DNA from: Blepharisma stoltei
Taxonomy: Eukaryota; Ciliophora; Heterotrichea; Heterotrichida; Blepharismidae
DNA: 64,000 nt
Assembly: GCA_914767885.1 (NCBI GenBank)
Contig: CAJZBQ010000052.1
Span: 652,501 to 716,500 of the forward strand
Reading direction: 5' to 3'
Part shown: positions 10,791 to 21,628 of the stretch, one piece after another
How positions within the stretch are numbered: the first letter of the stretch is position 1
Layout of the letters: each line of letters starts with the position of its first letter
Notes under the pieces: model-generated
Told to the model about the DNA's origin: nothing
The model's input: only the letters and a program-made list of their open reading frames with translations
Database searches by the model: none
Made by a program: the position numbers and the translations under genes

Positions 10791-13700
10791 ATGGCTGCAC
10801 TAGTAGTAGAATCAATCCTTTGCACTATTCTTGTAAGTATTTTTATGGTACTAACCCTTACTCTTTAAGAGCAAGCAAAACATTGAAAAAAATCCAAAAT
10901 AAGAGTAAAACAATTTTAATATAAGCATTTATTTGTAAAAATTATTTTTATTTATGAGTAATAATGTTAAAGCAAGATATCTTCTTAATTATATTAAATT
11001 TTAGAGAGCTTTCATTCTTGAACTTAAATTTTATAGGTTTCCATTTCCAATATCTAAAAAAATGGAATTTTTTCATAATCCAAAACAAAATTCCAATATA
11101 ATTTTTTTAAAAAAAAATAATGGGAGTAAGCGTTTACATCCCAACATGAAAAGTAATTTTTATTCAGATAAACTATTTCCATGAATCTGGCATTATCATT
11201 ATTATAGGCATTTGCATTGGTTTATTTATGGACGGAGTAACTATTATACAGATAGGCGATCCTTTAGCCAAATTTAACAGCCAAATTTTCTTTGATTTTA
11301 TGCTTCCTTTTTTAATTCTATCAAGTGGCTATAACATGAAAAGGCGTCGTTTTTTTGCAAACATTGGTATTATATTATTGCTTGGAATTATCGGGACTTT
11401 ATTTCAATTTATCCTTGTAAGTTTATCTGCTTACTTATTTAGTTTAGGAGGAGCTTTAAAAGACTTAGAAGGCCAAACCTATCATTTTTCGCCGAAAGAA
11501 GCTATAGCTATAGGAGCACTTTTGGCGTCTTCTGATAGTGCTTGTGTATTGGCATTAGTAAATGAATCAAAAGCACCTAAATTACACTCAATTATTTTTG
11601 GAGAATCAATTATGAACGATGCAATGTCTATTTTACTTATCCATACACTTCCTATGGTTAGTTTAACAAGTGTTTCTGCGTCAGAAGTTTTTGTGTTTTT
11701 AGGGGTTTTCTTATATTACGCTGTGACTAGTATTCTATTGGGAATATTTTTTGGAGTAGTTTCTGCCATTTTAACAAGGAATTTTGAAATATTAAGGGAA
11801 GATCCAAGCAAGTCTATAGCCCTGCAGCTATATGTATCACTTATGAGCTATATGTGTGCACAGGCATTAGGATTGGCTGAAAACGTCACTTTAATGGTAT
11901 GCGGAATTATCTCAGGACATTATGCCTGGCATAATTTAGGGGTGACCCGAAAAAAAACCCCTGATGGGTTTTTTCCGGGTATACTTTTAAATGGTGAATT
12001 TAATGGAAAAGTTTTTTTTTCCCGGAAAAATCCTGGAAAAAAACCCAATGGGTTTTTTTTTCCAAGCATACCTGAAAAAACCCAAATGGTTTTTTGGTAC
12101 CTATTTTCCCTGAAAAAACCCCTTATTTTTAAAAATGATATATCAAAAGTTATCGATAATAAATAAAGAGATATCTGCAGAAATCTATAAATAAATAGTA
12201 CTGGCAATGTTGAATTTAATGTATTATAGCCAAAACAAAATAAGTAAATTAATAACGTAGTATCCGATCAAATGCGTAAAAAGTACGATGCTTTTTTTTG
12301 TTGTTGTAAAAACGACCTGAAAAAAAACCCTAATAATTTTTTTAAACTTATATGTTTGTACCGAACTCAGCATTCAAATTGTTCTAAATATACACATAAA
12401 ATGTTTCTAGCCAACATTAAAATGATATTTCTAGTTCAAAGACTTAAAACTCATAACGAGACATATTGCTTATGTAAGTCTAAAAACTAAAAAAAAATGC
12501 CGGAAAAAACTCTTTGGCCAAATTTTGGGTTTTTTTTTTATGGAAAAAACCCCGAAGAAATTTTTTTTTAAAAAAAAATTCCAGGAAAAAACCCAAATGA
12601 TAAATTTTCTATAGTTTTTTTCCAGGAAAAAACCCTAAGTAATTTTCATGGAAGACTTGAGTAAAAATGCAATGACAGTATACAATTATGTAGCATGATT
12701 AATAATCCTGTAGCGTGATAGCTCATCCTGCAGCATGGCTGCACATCCTGTAGTGTTCCTGCTAATCCTATAGCTCATTCTGCAGCATGGCAGCACATCC
12801 TGTTGTGCTCCTGCTAATCCTCTAGCTCATCCAACATCATAATCGCTCGCCCTGTAGCACATTCGGCATCATAAAAGCACAAATACTAATCGTATGGTCT
12901 AACTGAATCTTCTGTAGCGCTTTTACAACCTAACACATATCTTTATGTGCAATATGAAGGTATCTAATAAGATAAAAATATTTCTTACTAATTCTAACTA
13001 ATTTAATAAAATCGATGGCTAAGCCATTATTCTAAATACTTTGATGGGCAGTTGAGGTTCACCTTTTTTTTCTTTTAAAGAGGCCAACAAAATTTTTCCT
13101 TATGTTTTCAAATGCTTATTTATGATATTTCTGTAATGAAATAGGAGCTTCTGTCTTTGCTATACTCTATTATAGAATTCATTGAATTTTGCTCATTTTC
13201 TATTAAATGATCAAAGCTAAACTCTTCTCAATTTTTCTTTACATGTTATTCAGCTATATTAGAAATTTATTCTTAAGAAAGATTCGTTAGGCTATTTATA
13301 TTAATCATTGTCTGTAATTGCGTTACATCTTTAATTTCATTATTCTCATATATAATCGAAATTAAAGATGGAACCAGACGAAGTGCAACAGTTGACCTGA
13401 CTGACACCTAGTTTTCCTCTAAACTCCCCCCCCCCCCTCCGTGAGCGAACAAAAAAATTTTGTTCGCTCACGGAGGGGGGTTAATTTTTTTTTTAAAAAA
13501 AATTTATATATAAATTTTATATAAAAAAATATTTTTTTCGAAATTTAAAAAAATCCTAATTTGCAAAAATTGGGAAGCAAATATTAATTTTAATTTGCAA
13601 AATTTATGTTTTAAAAACGCAATTTGTTTAAAATTAAACAGAATTAGCTCTAGATTTCATTATACTAATTATCACTTATATATCAAAATTTTTTTCCATT

Positions 13701-16700
13701 AAAATTTTTTCTATTAAAAAAATTTTTGTTCACTCACGGAGGGTGGGTTTTTGGTCAAAAAATGGCGATTTTTCTAATGGTTTTGTTCGCTCACGGAGGG
13801 GGGGGGGGGGAGTAAGCACATTTCAACAAAAATTTTAATGCATTTCATTTCTAGCTGTCGATGCGATGTCATGTGTAACGCATTAAGCTATAATTATTGG
13901 TTGATAACTATTCGCAGTGAGTTTCATACTTAATCGAAATTAAAGATGGAACCAGACGAACTACAAAATTCGGTCGGACTGGCACCTAGTTTTTATCTAA
14001 ACACATTTTAAAAAAAAAATTTAATAAATTTGATTTCCAATTGTCGATGCGATGCCATATGCAATATATCAAACTACAATTATTGATTGATATCCATGCA
14101 CAGACAGCTTCATACTTAATCGAAATTAAATATGGAACCAGATGAACTGCTAAATTTGGTCAGACTGATACTAGTTCCATCAAGCACATTTTAAAAAAAA
14201 TTAATAAATTTGATTTCCAGCTGTCGATTCGATGCCATATGCAATATATCACGCTACAATTATGAATATTTTAATACCATGATGCAATATAATTGTTAGT
14301 TAATCGCATTTAATTATTAATCGAAATTAAAAATGGAACCAGACGAACTGCAAAAAATGACTGGACTAACACTAGCTTTTATTTAAGTATAATTTGCATA
14401 AAATTTTAATAAATTTGATTCCAATTGTCAATGCGATGTCATATGCAACATGTCAAGCTACAATTATTGATTGATACCCATGTACAGATAGCTTCATAAT
14501 TAATCGAAATTAAAAATGGAGCACATGGACTGGAAAAATTAAACCAACAGACACTTAGATTTTATCTAAGTACATTTAAACAGAAATTTTACTTTATTTT
14601 ATTTCGAGCAGTCGATTCGATGTCATATGCATATATATCACGCTACAATTATGGATAGTTCAATACCCATAATAAAGCGTTTAGCTGATACTAGTCGCCT
14701 TACTTCATTTTGACCAGAATTTTCTATACTAACCATAAAAATTGAATATGTTTATTTCATGCGCTAGCCAGAAATGGCTTCCAAGTCATTTTTGACATAC
14801 ATTATGGTGGAAATAAATATGTACTCAAGGAGTTAAGCTTCCACAACTTCTCAGGTAAACTATGAAACTAATTTAAATTAGCACAGCTTTCTTATTCAAA
14901 GATTATTATTTACATTTTTATATTTATCTCATTCATCAAGAGATCAATTTTATTTTTCATATATTAAGAAGTAATTGGATCAACCTAGGCTTAATTATTA
15001 CTGGGCTATTCAGTAAATAAGTATACAGGATTAGCAGGAACACTACAGGATGTGCAGCCATGCTGCAGGATGAGCTATCACGCTACAGGATTATTAATCA
15101 TGCTACATAATTGTATACTGTCATAGCATTTTTACTTAGGTCTTCCATGAAAATTACTTACTCCCCCCCCCCCCCCTCCGTGAGCGAACAAAACCATTAG
15201 AAAAATCGCCATTTTTTGACCAAAAAACCCACCCTCCGTGAGCGAACAAAAATTTTTTTAATAGAAAAAATTTTAATGGAAAAAAATTTTGATATATATA
15301 AGTGATAATTAGTATAATGAAATCTAGAGCTAATTCTGTTTAATTTTAAACAAATTGCGTTTTAAAAACATAAATTTTGCAAATTAAATTAATATTTGCT
15401 TCCCAATTTTTGCAAATTAGGATTTTTTTAAATTTCGAAAAAAATATTTTTTATAAAATTTATATATAAATTTTTTTTTAAAAAAAAAAAATTAACCCCC
15501 CTCCGTGAGCGAACAAAATTTTTTTGTTCGCTCACGGAGGGGGGGGGGGAGTTAGGGTTTTTTTTTCCTGGAAAAAGCTATGGAAAATTAACAATTGGGG
15601 GTTTTTTTACTGGAATTTTTTTTAAAAAAAATTTCTTCGGGGTTTTTCCATAAAAAAAAAAACCCAAAATTTTAGTCAAAGGGTTTTTCCGGCATTTTTT
15701 TTAGTTTTTAGACTTACATAAGCAATATGTCTCGTTATGAGTTTTAAGTCTTTGAACTAGAAAATATCATTTTAATGTTGGCTAGAAACATTTTATGTGT
15801 ATATTTAGAACAATTTGAATGCTGAGTTCGGTACAAACATATAAGTTTTAAAAAAATTATTAGGGTTTTTTTTTCAGGTCGTTTTTACAACAACAAAAAA
15901 AACATCGTACTTTTTACGCATTTGATCGGATACTACGTTATTAATTTACTATATTTTGTTTTGGCTATAATACATTAAATTCAACATTGCCAGTACTATT
16001 TATTTATAGATTTCTGCAGATATCTCTTTATTTATTATCGATAACTTTTGATATATCATTTTTAAAAATAAGGGTTTTTTTTCAGGGAAAATAGGTACCA
16101 AAAAACCACTTGGGTTTTTTCAGATATGCTTGGAAAAAAAAACCATTGGGGTTTTTTCCATTAAATTCACCATTTAAAAGTATACCCGGAAAAAACCCAT
16201 CAGGGGTTTTTTCCGGGTCACCCATAATTTAGGCAAAACTTCGAAAATTGTAGCGTCAAATGGAATTTCTTTTATTGGGGATGCTGCAGAAGCTTTGATT
16301 TTTTCGTATTTAGGCTTGACAGCATTTTCATATAAAAATGATCATATTGACTTTATATATATTTTTACTATAATCTGCTCAATATTGATAGCAAGGCTAC
16401 TAAGCACTGTTTTGCTATTGTGGGCAGCTAGAATAGTTACAAAAAGCAAATTTCACATGACAAAGCGAGCTATTTCTATTGTATGGATGGGAGGGCTTAT
16501 TCGAGGAGCTGTCGCATATGCTCTTGCATTGGATCTAGACTATAAAGATAAAAAAATGATCACAATTACTGTTTTAGGTGTTGTTATTACAACTGCTGTT
16601 ATCTTTGGGTCTTTATTGCCATTATGAGTCGCGAAAATAAAGCCAGATGGCTTAGATATTGTTTCTGTGGCTAATGAAATTAGGGATGAGTCCTTAAGTA

Positions 16701-16975
16701 TGTCAGTTTTTGGCAAAAGGAAAAGCCTTTATATCACAAAAGAAGAAGTTTTGCCTAAAAATTGAATACATAGACATTGGAAAATAATTGATGAAAAATA
16801 TATTAAGCCTTGTCTAATTCATCCTGATCCTTTAAAGACACATTATCGAGAAGTAGAAGAGCTAAATGAAAGAATGCAAGAAGCCGTTGAAATGAGCATG
16901 GAATCGATTTCTATGTCTTTTAAAGAGAGAAATTCCCAAGACACTTCAGCTTTTTTTGGGAGAGAAATGAATTAA
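10791..16975 (+). CDS. Na+/H+ exchanger (CPA1 type) in three pieces
   Basis: Membrane cation/proton antiporter. Pieces: 10791-10860, 11130-11940 and 16234-16975; joined length 1623 nt, 540 residues. The first piece gives the N-terminal membrane helix (MAALVVESILCTILVSIFMV). The second carries several helices with ASSDSACVLAL, FGESIMNDAMSI (conserved acidic NDA-type core) and CGIISGHYAWHN. The third gives GISFIGDAAEALIFSYLGL, IVWMGGLIRGAVAYALAL and a cytosolic tail, with TGA-Trp at 16624. FHESG and HYAWHN resemble endosomal NHE6/9-type exchangers. A MITE (TTA/TAA) and a 4.28-kb foldback element (11-bp repeat) separate the pieces; both joins are in frame. Confidence 0.88.
10861..11126. mobile_element. 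Decayed family-1 MITE as IES in exchanger gene
   Basis: Starts CTCTTTAAGAGCAAGCAAAA and ends TGGGAG, matching degraded MITE ends. Flanks are TTA (10858-10860) and TAA (11127-11129), in the same codon phase. Removal gives MVLTLSVYIPTWKV. The ATG at 11120 lies inside the MITE end and is not the start. Confidence 0.65.
12690..12900. repeat. Degenerate 20-bp tandem repeat
   Basis: About ten units of the type CCTGYAGYRTGRYWGCWCAT; the first four are mirrored in the right arm of the foldback element (15027-15110). Confidence 0.75.
13354..14700. repeat. ~185-bp tandem repeat array
   Basis: Unit starts (AATCGAAATTAAAGATGGA) at 13354, 13932, 14118, 14319 and 14502; after subtracting a 389-bp MITE in the first unit, spacing is 183-201 bp. 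Each unit also has CGATGCGATG-CATATGCAA. Confidence 0.85.
13424..13812. mobile_element. Family-1 MITE inside tandem array
   Basis: 389 bp, hairpin end on the left, so inverted relative to the 15161 copy. Right flank TAA; left flank TAA plus one A. Neighbouring repeat units give the empty site (TCTAA-CACATTT type), confirming insertion. Confidence 0.85.
15161..15551. mobile_element. Family-1 MITE in right arm of foldback element
   Basis: 391 bp, C-run start and G-run end, flanked by TTA (15158-15160, 15552-15554). The left arm of the same foldback carries the uninterrupted site at 12636-12638 (TAA on the + strand). Confidence 0.93.
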
Positions 16976-17073
16976 TAATATTCATTTGTAGTATCTTTTA
17001 CTAGCTTTATATCAGTTCTTTATAAATAATGGAGATTTTTATATTAAAAAATATACAAATCTCATCATTATAA

Positions 17074-18306
17074 ATGTTCTTACATAAAGTGATATTAAAA
17101 AGCAGACTCTGAAGACTTTTTTCAGATATCAACTTTTCAAAAGATTATTACAAAGTTCTTGGGATACCTAAAACTGCTAGTAAAGCAGAAATAAGAAAGG
17201 CTTATTTAAATCTTGCCAAAACACATCACCCAGATACAGCAACTGGAAATGAAGAAAAATTCAAGCAGATCGGAGAAGCGTATGAAGTTTTAAGTGACGA
17301 AAACACAAGGAAGCAATATGATGCTGGCCCAAAAAAATCAACAGAATATTCTCAATATTCAGACACAAAATCACAATATAGAAAGCAAAGCTCATATAAC
17401 TGAAGCAATAGCTCAGATCAGCAGAATTATCAGTATTATTGGTATTCTTCTAGTAAAAGCCAAAACTCATGGAGATCAAATGAAGGATTTTATTATGATT
17501 AGATTAGATTCTCGCAGGTCTTGAGGGATTATTTCAGCCCCTACCCTGCCCACTGGAGGCTTCACGCTCAAGCGGCCTTAGCCATCTAGCATCGCACTAC
17601 ACCTTTTTCATGTAGACGCCGCCAAAAAATGGTGACATCAACAATCTCTTGAAAAAAGCGTATCATTGAGTCCTGGCCAGGCAAAAACTAAAAACTAACT
17701 CCAAACTTCCTAAAAAATTTGATTCACTTATCTGAGACTGGGATAACTCACAAATCACTCGGATCTAACTCAACTCATCATTTTTAAAAAGTATTTTATA
17801 ATCAAGATTGAGACAAAGATAAAGGGCAAACATTTTCAGGGGATTGATACAAAAAACAGACCTTTCAGAATAGAAAAAACTACTATAAAGAAAGAAAAAA
17901 CCAAAAAAGATATGAAGAGCAACAAAATTATAATAAGGACTATGATTATGATTATAGAAGAACTGGTAAATCTTATCCGAGCAGTAAACAAATTATTTCA
18001 ATTAATATTTGACTGATTTTATTGTCAGGCTTAATTATTGTTTTACTGTATAAGAAGCCAAGAAATAATGTGGATTATTATAGAAATGACTATGAAAACC
18101 AAAATTGCCCTTATGAGAAATCTAGCCCAAAGCCAAATGTATTTAAAGACCAATTAAATTTACTGAATTTAAATACAACACCTAATATGCTTGAGAAAAC
18201 GGACGCCATCTTTCGATCAAGGATGAGTGGTAAGAAAGTATATAATTTTTTATTATTGAAATATTTTATATTAAATTTTTTAAATATAAAAAGTTTTATG
18301 CGCTAA
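17074..18306 (+). CDS. DnaJ-domain protein with C-terminal membrane segment
   Basis: Co-chaperone for Hsp70. Start 17074; the N-terminus [17 protein letters not shown] is basic and may target mitochondria. J domain about residues 20-85 with the HPD motif (KTHHPDTA) and [13 protein letters not shown] Ser/Tyr/Asn/Gln-rich linker follows, then a hydrophobic span ([17 protein letters not shown]) and a short tail. A 306-bp IES (17494-17799) lies in the linker between ATTTTAT repeats. The last about 30 codons (after FRSRMSG) are AT-rich; TTCGATCAA recurs near 18450, so a further insert may hide the true C-terminus. Confidence 0.82.
17494..17799. other. IES with GC-richer block in DnaJ gene
   Basis: 306-bp insert, repeats ATTTTAT at 17487-17493 and 17793-17799. 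Contains a GC-richer segment (17515-17690) of unknown origin. Excision is in frame (GFYNQDWDKDK). Confidence 0.75.
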
Positions 18307-18558
18307 TAGAGTATTTATATTATCAAAATATACTAGAAATCGCATTAGAATTCGTAGTATCAATTATAATATAATATATCTAAGATTCATTATTATAAAA
18401 GATAGGGAGTTAAATTTGGCAAGTGTTTCATGCTTAACCTATAAAAATCGTTCGATCAAAAATGGAAATTAATTTTTCTAATTTTCTGGAAATCTCCAAT
18501 AGAACCTTCGATTAAGGATGGTGGGATTAAGGATAAATAATTGCTATTTTAATCATTT
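18307..18558. other. AT-rich intergenic stretch
   Basis: TTCGATTAAGGATGG near 18510 resembles the ends of the family-3 MITE at 60205; possibly a decayed copy. No gene seen. Confidence 0.35.
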
Positions 18559-20129
18559 TTACTTATACTTAACTTTGTGAACTCCAATTGAGCAAGTTGG
18601 AAGCTTCATAAAATCGTCCCAGTCCCATGCTTCCGCGTTGCAGCAAGTCCAAAACTTTTTTACATCGTGAAATCCAGGGCCACTTGAATGATAATGGCAG
18701 CTTCCTTCAATATTTTCTTCTAACCTCCTAATGCTTTATCATTATTTATAGGAAAAATGAAAACAAAAATTAAGTAGATGTCAAATAGATGAAATTGATC
18801 TCCATATTAAAAAATTTATCAAGATAATTAGTAAAAGAAAAAAATTAAGACGCCTCGGGCGTGATTAAACTGATTTATTATTATTATTATCATCATTATT
18901 TATAATTTATTTTTAAAAAATAATTTTTTTTATGTTTTTGAAAAATATTTAGGCTTTGATTGGAAGTAAGCTAAAATTTTTATTGCACCCAAAATTGGCA
19001 CAGACGTAAAGCCCATCTTTCATAACAGGCATTTTTTCTTGTGTTTTCTTATTTTCCGCTTCTTTTCTCCTTTTTTCTTCCATTTCTTTTTCAAAATCTT
19101 CAATTGATCTTACTTTATTGGTTTCTTCTCTTTGATATATACTGATTGCCCGATGATGGCGCTTAATGCGCCATCATCGGGCATCGCCTTTTAAGGGTCC
19201 ACACATGAAATGGATTCCACGTGTGGAACCCTTTTTGACGCGTGGAAGTGAGGATTCTCCACATGTTAAAAAGGGCTCCACACGTGGAACCCGTTTCCAG
19301 CGTGGACCCTGAAAAGACATTGCCCGATGATGGCGCATTGAGCACCATCATCGGGCAATTTCTATACATTAAAATGGCATGGCGAACCACACTCTTAAAT
19401 TCTGTAGTTGGCATCCCACAAGGTGCGCAGGGACCTTGAGGAAGGAACAATGGAGTTCGGAAATGTATATTTGGCCAGATTTTTCTTGGTTTGATGAAGC
19501 GCAATGTCGGGTTAGCTGACCGCGTGCTTTACTCTAATGCCAAGTTTTTTGCTTCAGAGGAGAATAAAGCTGAGAGCTAGAAAGAGACCTCCAAGCCTTG
19601 CCAGTGATATTCCTCATGACCAATGAGGGCTGTTTCCCTGGCTTTGGCTTTCCATTTTGGCCAAGATTTAACCAGAAAATTCGACATTTTTGAATTTTTT
19701 TCATATAAGACAACCTTTTTTGACGTGCGGCACGGTGGCAAAACTCACCATCTACCAGGGGAGCAAGTGTAAGCCCCTTGCCGGTAGGAGTATCCTTTGT
19801 AAGTCGTGTTTACAATGAACTCCTCTATAAGTCTAATAACTTAAACAGCTTCTTCTCTTTTGAATTGCTCGCTCTGCATTGCTTACCGTATTTGATTTAT
19901 AGAAATTTGTGTCTTTTTTCTGGTCTGAGTGCGCTCCGACTTGGCAACCTCTAATTTGTTGAAATTCGTCCCAGTCATAAACAACTCTATTGCAGCATGA
20001 ATAGCCTTTTTTTATATCGTGGAAAATAACTGGGCCTAAATGATAGTGGCAAGCTGTGTCATTATTTTCGCTTGCCAGATATGATTGATTGCAGCCGAGG
20101 TTTGTGCATTTGACTGGTGGTTCGACCAT
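18559..20129 (-). CDS. CHORD-domain protein (RAR1/CHP1-like)
   Basis: Zinc-binding CHORD proteins are Hsp90 partners. Start 20129. CHORD-I: CTNLGCNQSY..CHYHLGPVIFHD..YSCCNR..WDEFQQIRGC. A charged linker (EDFEKEMEEKRRKEAE) precedes CHORD-II: CANFGCNKNFS..SCHYHSSGPGFHD..WTCCNAEAWDWDDF..C. No CS domain, so like plant RAR1 in layout, but only about 201 residues. Two inserts: about 728 bp (19136-19863; TCAAA in phase, with a longer out-of-phase GAGAAGAA similarity) and about 237 bp (18733-18969; edges tentative). Stop at 18559. Confidence 0.85.
18733..18969. other. IES in CHORD-II (edges tentative)
   Basis: AT-rich insert within the second zinc-binding domain, with a TAT/ATC microsatellite near 18880. 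An AGC microhomology allows an in-frame join; no longer repeat found. Confidence 0.5.
19136..19863. other. 728-bp IES in CHORD gene holding a hairpin-rich element
   Basis: Separates CHORD-I from the linker. In-phase repeat TCAAA (TTTGA on + at 19131-19135 and 19859-19863). Its left part is the palindromic element at 19145-19358; the rest is GC-richer, unrecognised sequence. Confidence 0.7.
19145..19358. mobile_element. Palindrome-bounded hairpin-rich element
   Basis: Each end is a hairpin: TGCCCGATGATGGCGC with its complement at 19145-19182, and again at 19320-19358 with a few changes. Between them lie nested inverted repeats around TTCCACGTGTGGAA and CTCCACACGTGGAAC plus AAAAAGGG/CCCTTTTT. 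Almost the whole 210 bp can fold. Confidence 0.75.
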
Positions 20130-20278
20130 TTTCCAGAATTATTTATAATCTATTGTATTTTTTATATCAGCCACTTTGCTATTTTGGAGCGTCCTAATCT
20201 CTTCAAATCTTCACGTGCTAAATTAGAGAGTATTTAAAAAATAGGCAAATTTATAATATAATATGGTTTATGTCAAAA

Positions 20279-21628
20279 TTAAGATTTTTCATTGAAGCGG
20301 ACTTCTTCTTGGTTTTCCAAATCTTCTTGAGCTTCTTTTGAATACAATTCAATGTCAAGTTTTCGACTATGGATTTCCACACCAGCTTGAGGTGTGAATG
20401 ATCCTTTTACATTACCAATTATATGAGAAGGTGTTACTGATTCAGATTTGCTTTCGATTATTAATGAATCTTCGCTGTTTAAAATGACAGTCCACGATCC
20501 TACAGCTGAAAGAAAGTTTATGGCTTCTTGAGGGCTTTGGCATCAAGAGAAGTGGTCCATACTCAGGCTGGTGTGAGTAGAGAAGTCTTAAGAGACTTGG
20601 AAACATGGACAGTTTGGCGTTTAGGTTGGCCTTACCTACCTTTTAGAGCTCACTCAAAGCTAGGACCGCAAGAATCTTGATTGAAGATTGTCTTAGCATT
20701 ATGAATCTTCTTTTTCGTTATTTTCTTTATTAAATGAAGCACTTCGCGGATCAACTAATACCAATTCTCCATCTTCGATTTCAAGCATATTTACAAGTTT
20801 TTCATAATCCTCTCCGCCACATAAATCATTAAATTCTGCCTTTGTTAGCATAAGACTAAAACTATCTGTTGTATCAACCTCATATACCAAAATTTTCAAT
20901 TTTCTGTCTATTTTTTACCTTTTTCCTTTGCTGACTTCTATCAAAAAATTCCTCCCACCTATATTCATTCTTTTTTTGAAGCATATATTTTTATACTTAT
21001 TTATTAGAGCATAGCGATTTCCCGTTATATAAATATTCCTATCATAAATAATTTTAATCAGTATATCTATTTTTGAGCCTAATGGTGACAGCCTTCCTTT
21101 TCCACTTGCAGGACTTCTTGGGACAATGCTGACGATTTTTCGATCTAAATTATTTTTCTTATATAATCTTCTTCCTCCTAATGTATATGGATATTCGCAC
21201 ATATAATGAAGCCTTTTTTCTGATTCTCGTCTTTCTTCTTCTCACTTATTTACGTTATAATGTGGAAGTTTGTCTTGGAGTCTTTTTAATAAAGCTTGGT
21301 TTTCTTCAGTGATTTGAACAAGTTTACGTTTCCTCACAGCGAGATTTAAACTTTTTTTATGGGTCTGGGAAAAAGACCGATTTCCTCGGGTATTCATGAT
21401 GTGGGACATTTTTTCAAGTAAAAGCCGATTTTCACGTTCAATTTCGGTGAATCGCTCTTCTGTTAGTTGATCTTTTTTAGGCTTGTGCTTTAATTGGCCA
21501 AAAGTTACAGGACAGCTTTTATCGATTGCGGATTTTATTCTACGAAGCTTGTTATAGTGGATTTGCATTGTATGTTCGTCCCATCTCTTAGAGAGGTGTT
21601 TGTTGCAGACTGGAATTGATCTGAACAT
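20279..21628 (-). CDS. CFAP97 (KIAA1430/Hemingway) domain protein
   Basis: Axoneme-linked domain. Start 21628. Residues about 20-95 fit the CFAP97 domain: HYNKLRRIKSAIDKS, then ERENRLLLEKMSHIM and QITEENQALLKRLQ. One TGA-Trp lies near 21242. A 15-nt intron (20904-20918) removes a TAA. A 183-bp IES (20530-20712), in-phase repeat AAGAAG, splits the acidic C-terminal half. The joined protein is 383 residues, longer than small CFAP97D proteins; its C-terminal half (VDTTDSFSLMLTKAEFNDL) is not recognised. Stop at 20279. Confidence 0.82.
20530..20712. other. 183-bp IES in CFAP97-domain gene
   Basis: Insert is GC-richer than other short IESs. CTTCTT (+) at 20524-20529 and 20707-20712 flank it in the same codon phase. 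Confidence 0.7.

Larger units (their letters stand above)
11941..16222. mobile_element. 4.28-kb foldback element in exchanger gene
   Basis: Flanked by an exact 11-bp repeat CATAATTTAGG (11930-11940, 16223-16233). Ends GGTGACCCG..CGGGTCACC open inverted arms of about 830 bp: left 11941-12769, right 15027-16222, the latter enlarged by a MITE. Interior: degenerate 20-bp tandem units (about 12700-12900), five copies of a 183-201-bp tandem repeat (from 13354), and a second MITE inside the first of these copies. No transposase ORF; the only ORFs are small and in low-complexity arms. Long TIRs with a 9-11-bp target repeat recall Mutator or foldback elements, but the superfamily is not established. 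Confidence 0.88.

Noticed and set aside
11120-11122. ATG 11120 as start of the exchanger
   Set aside because: It lies in the right end of a decayed MITE; the upstream piece at 10791 supplies the expected first helix in frame.
11920-12490. ORFs of 72-95 codons in the foldback arms
   Set aside because: They translate low-complexity runs (poly-A/T with GGG/CCC) and exist as mirror images in both arms; no protein signature.
13354-14700. CRISPR-like array
   Set aside because: Repeats are ~185 bp, adjacent, without spacers, in a eukaryotic element.
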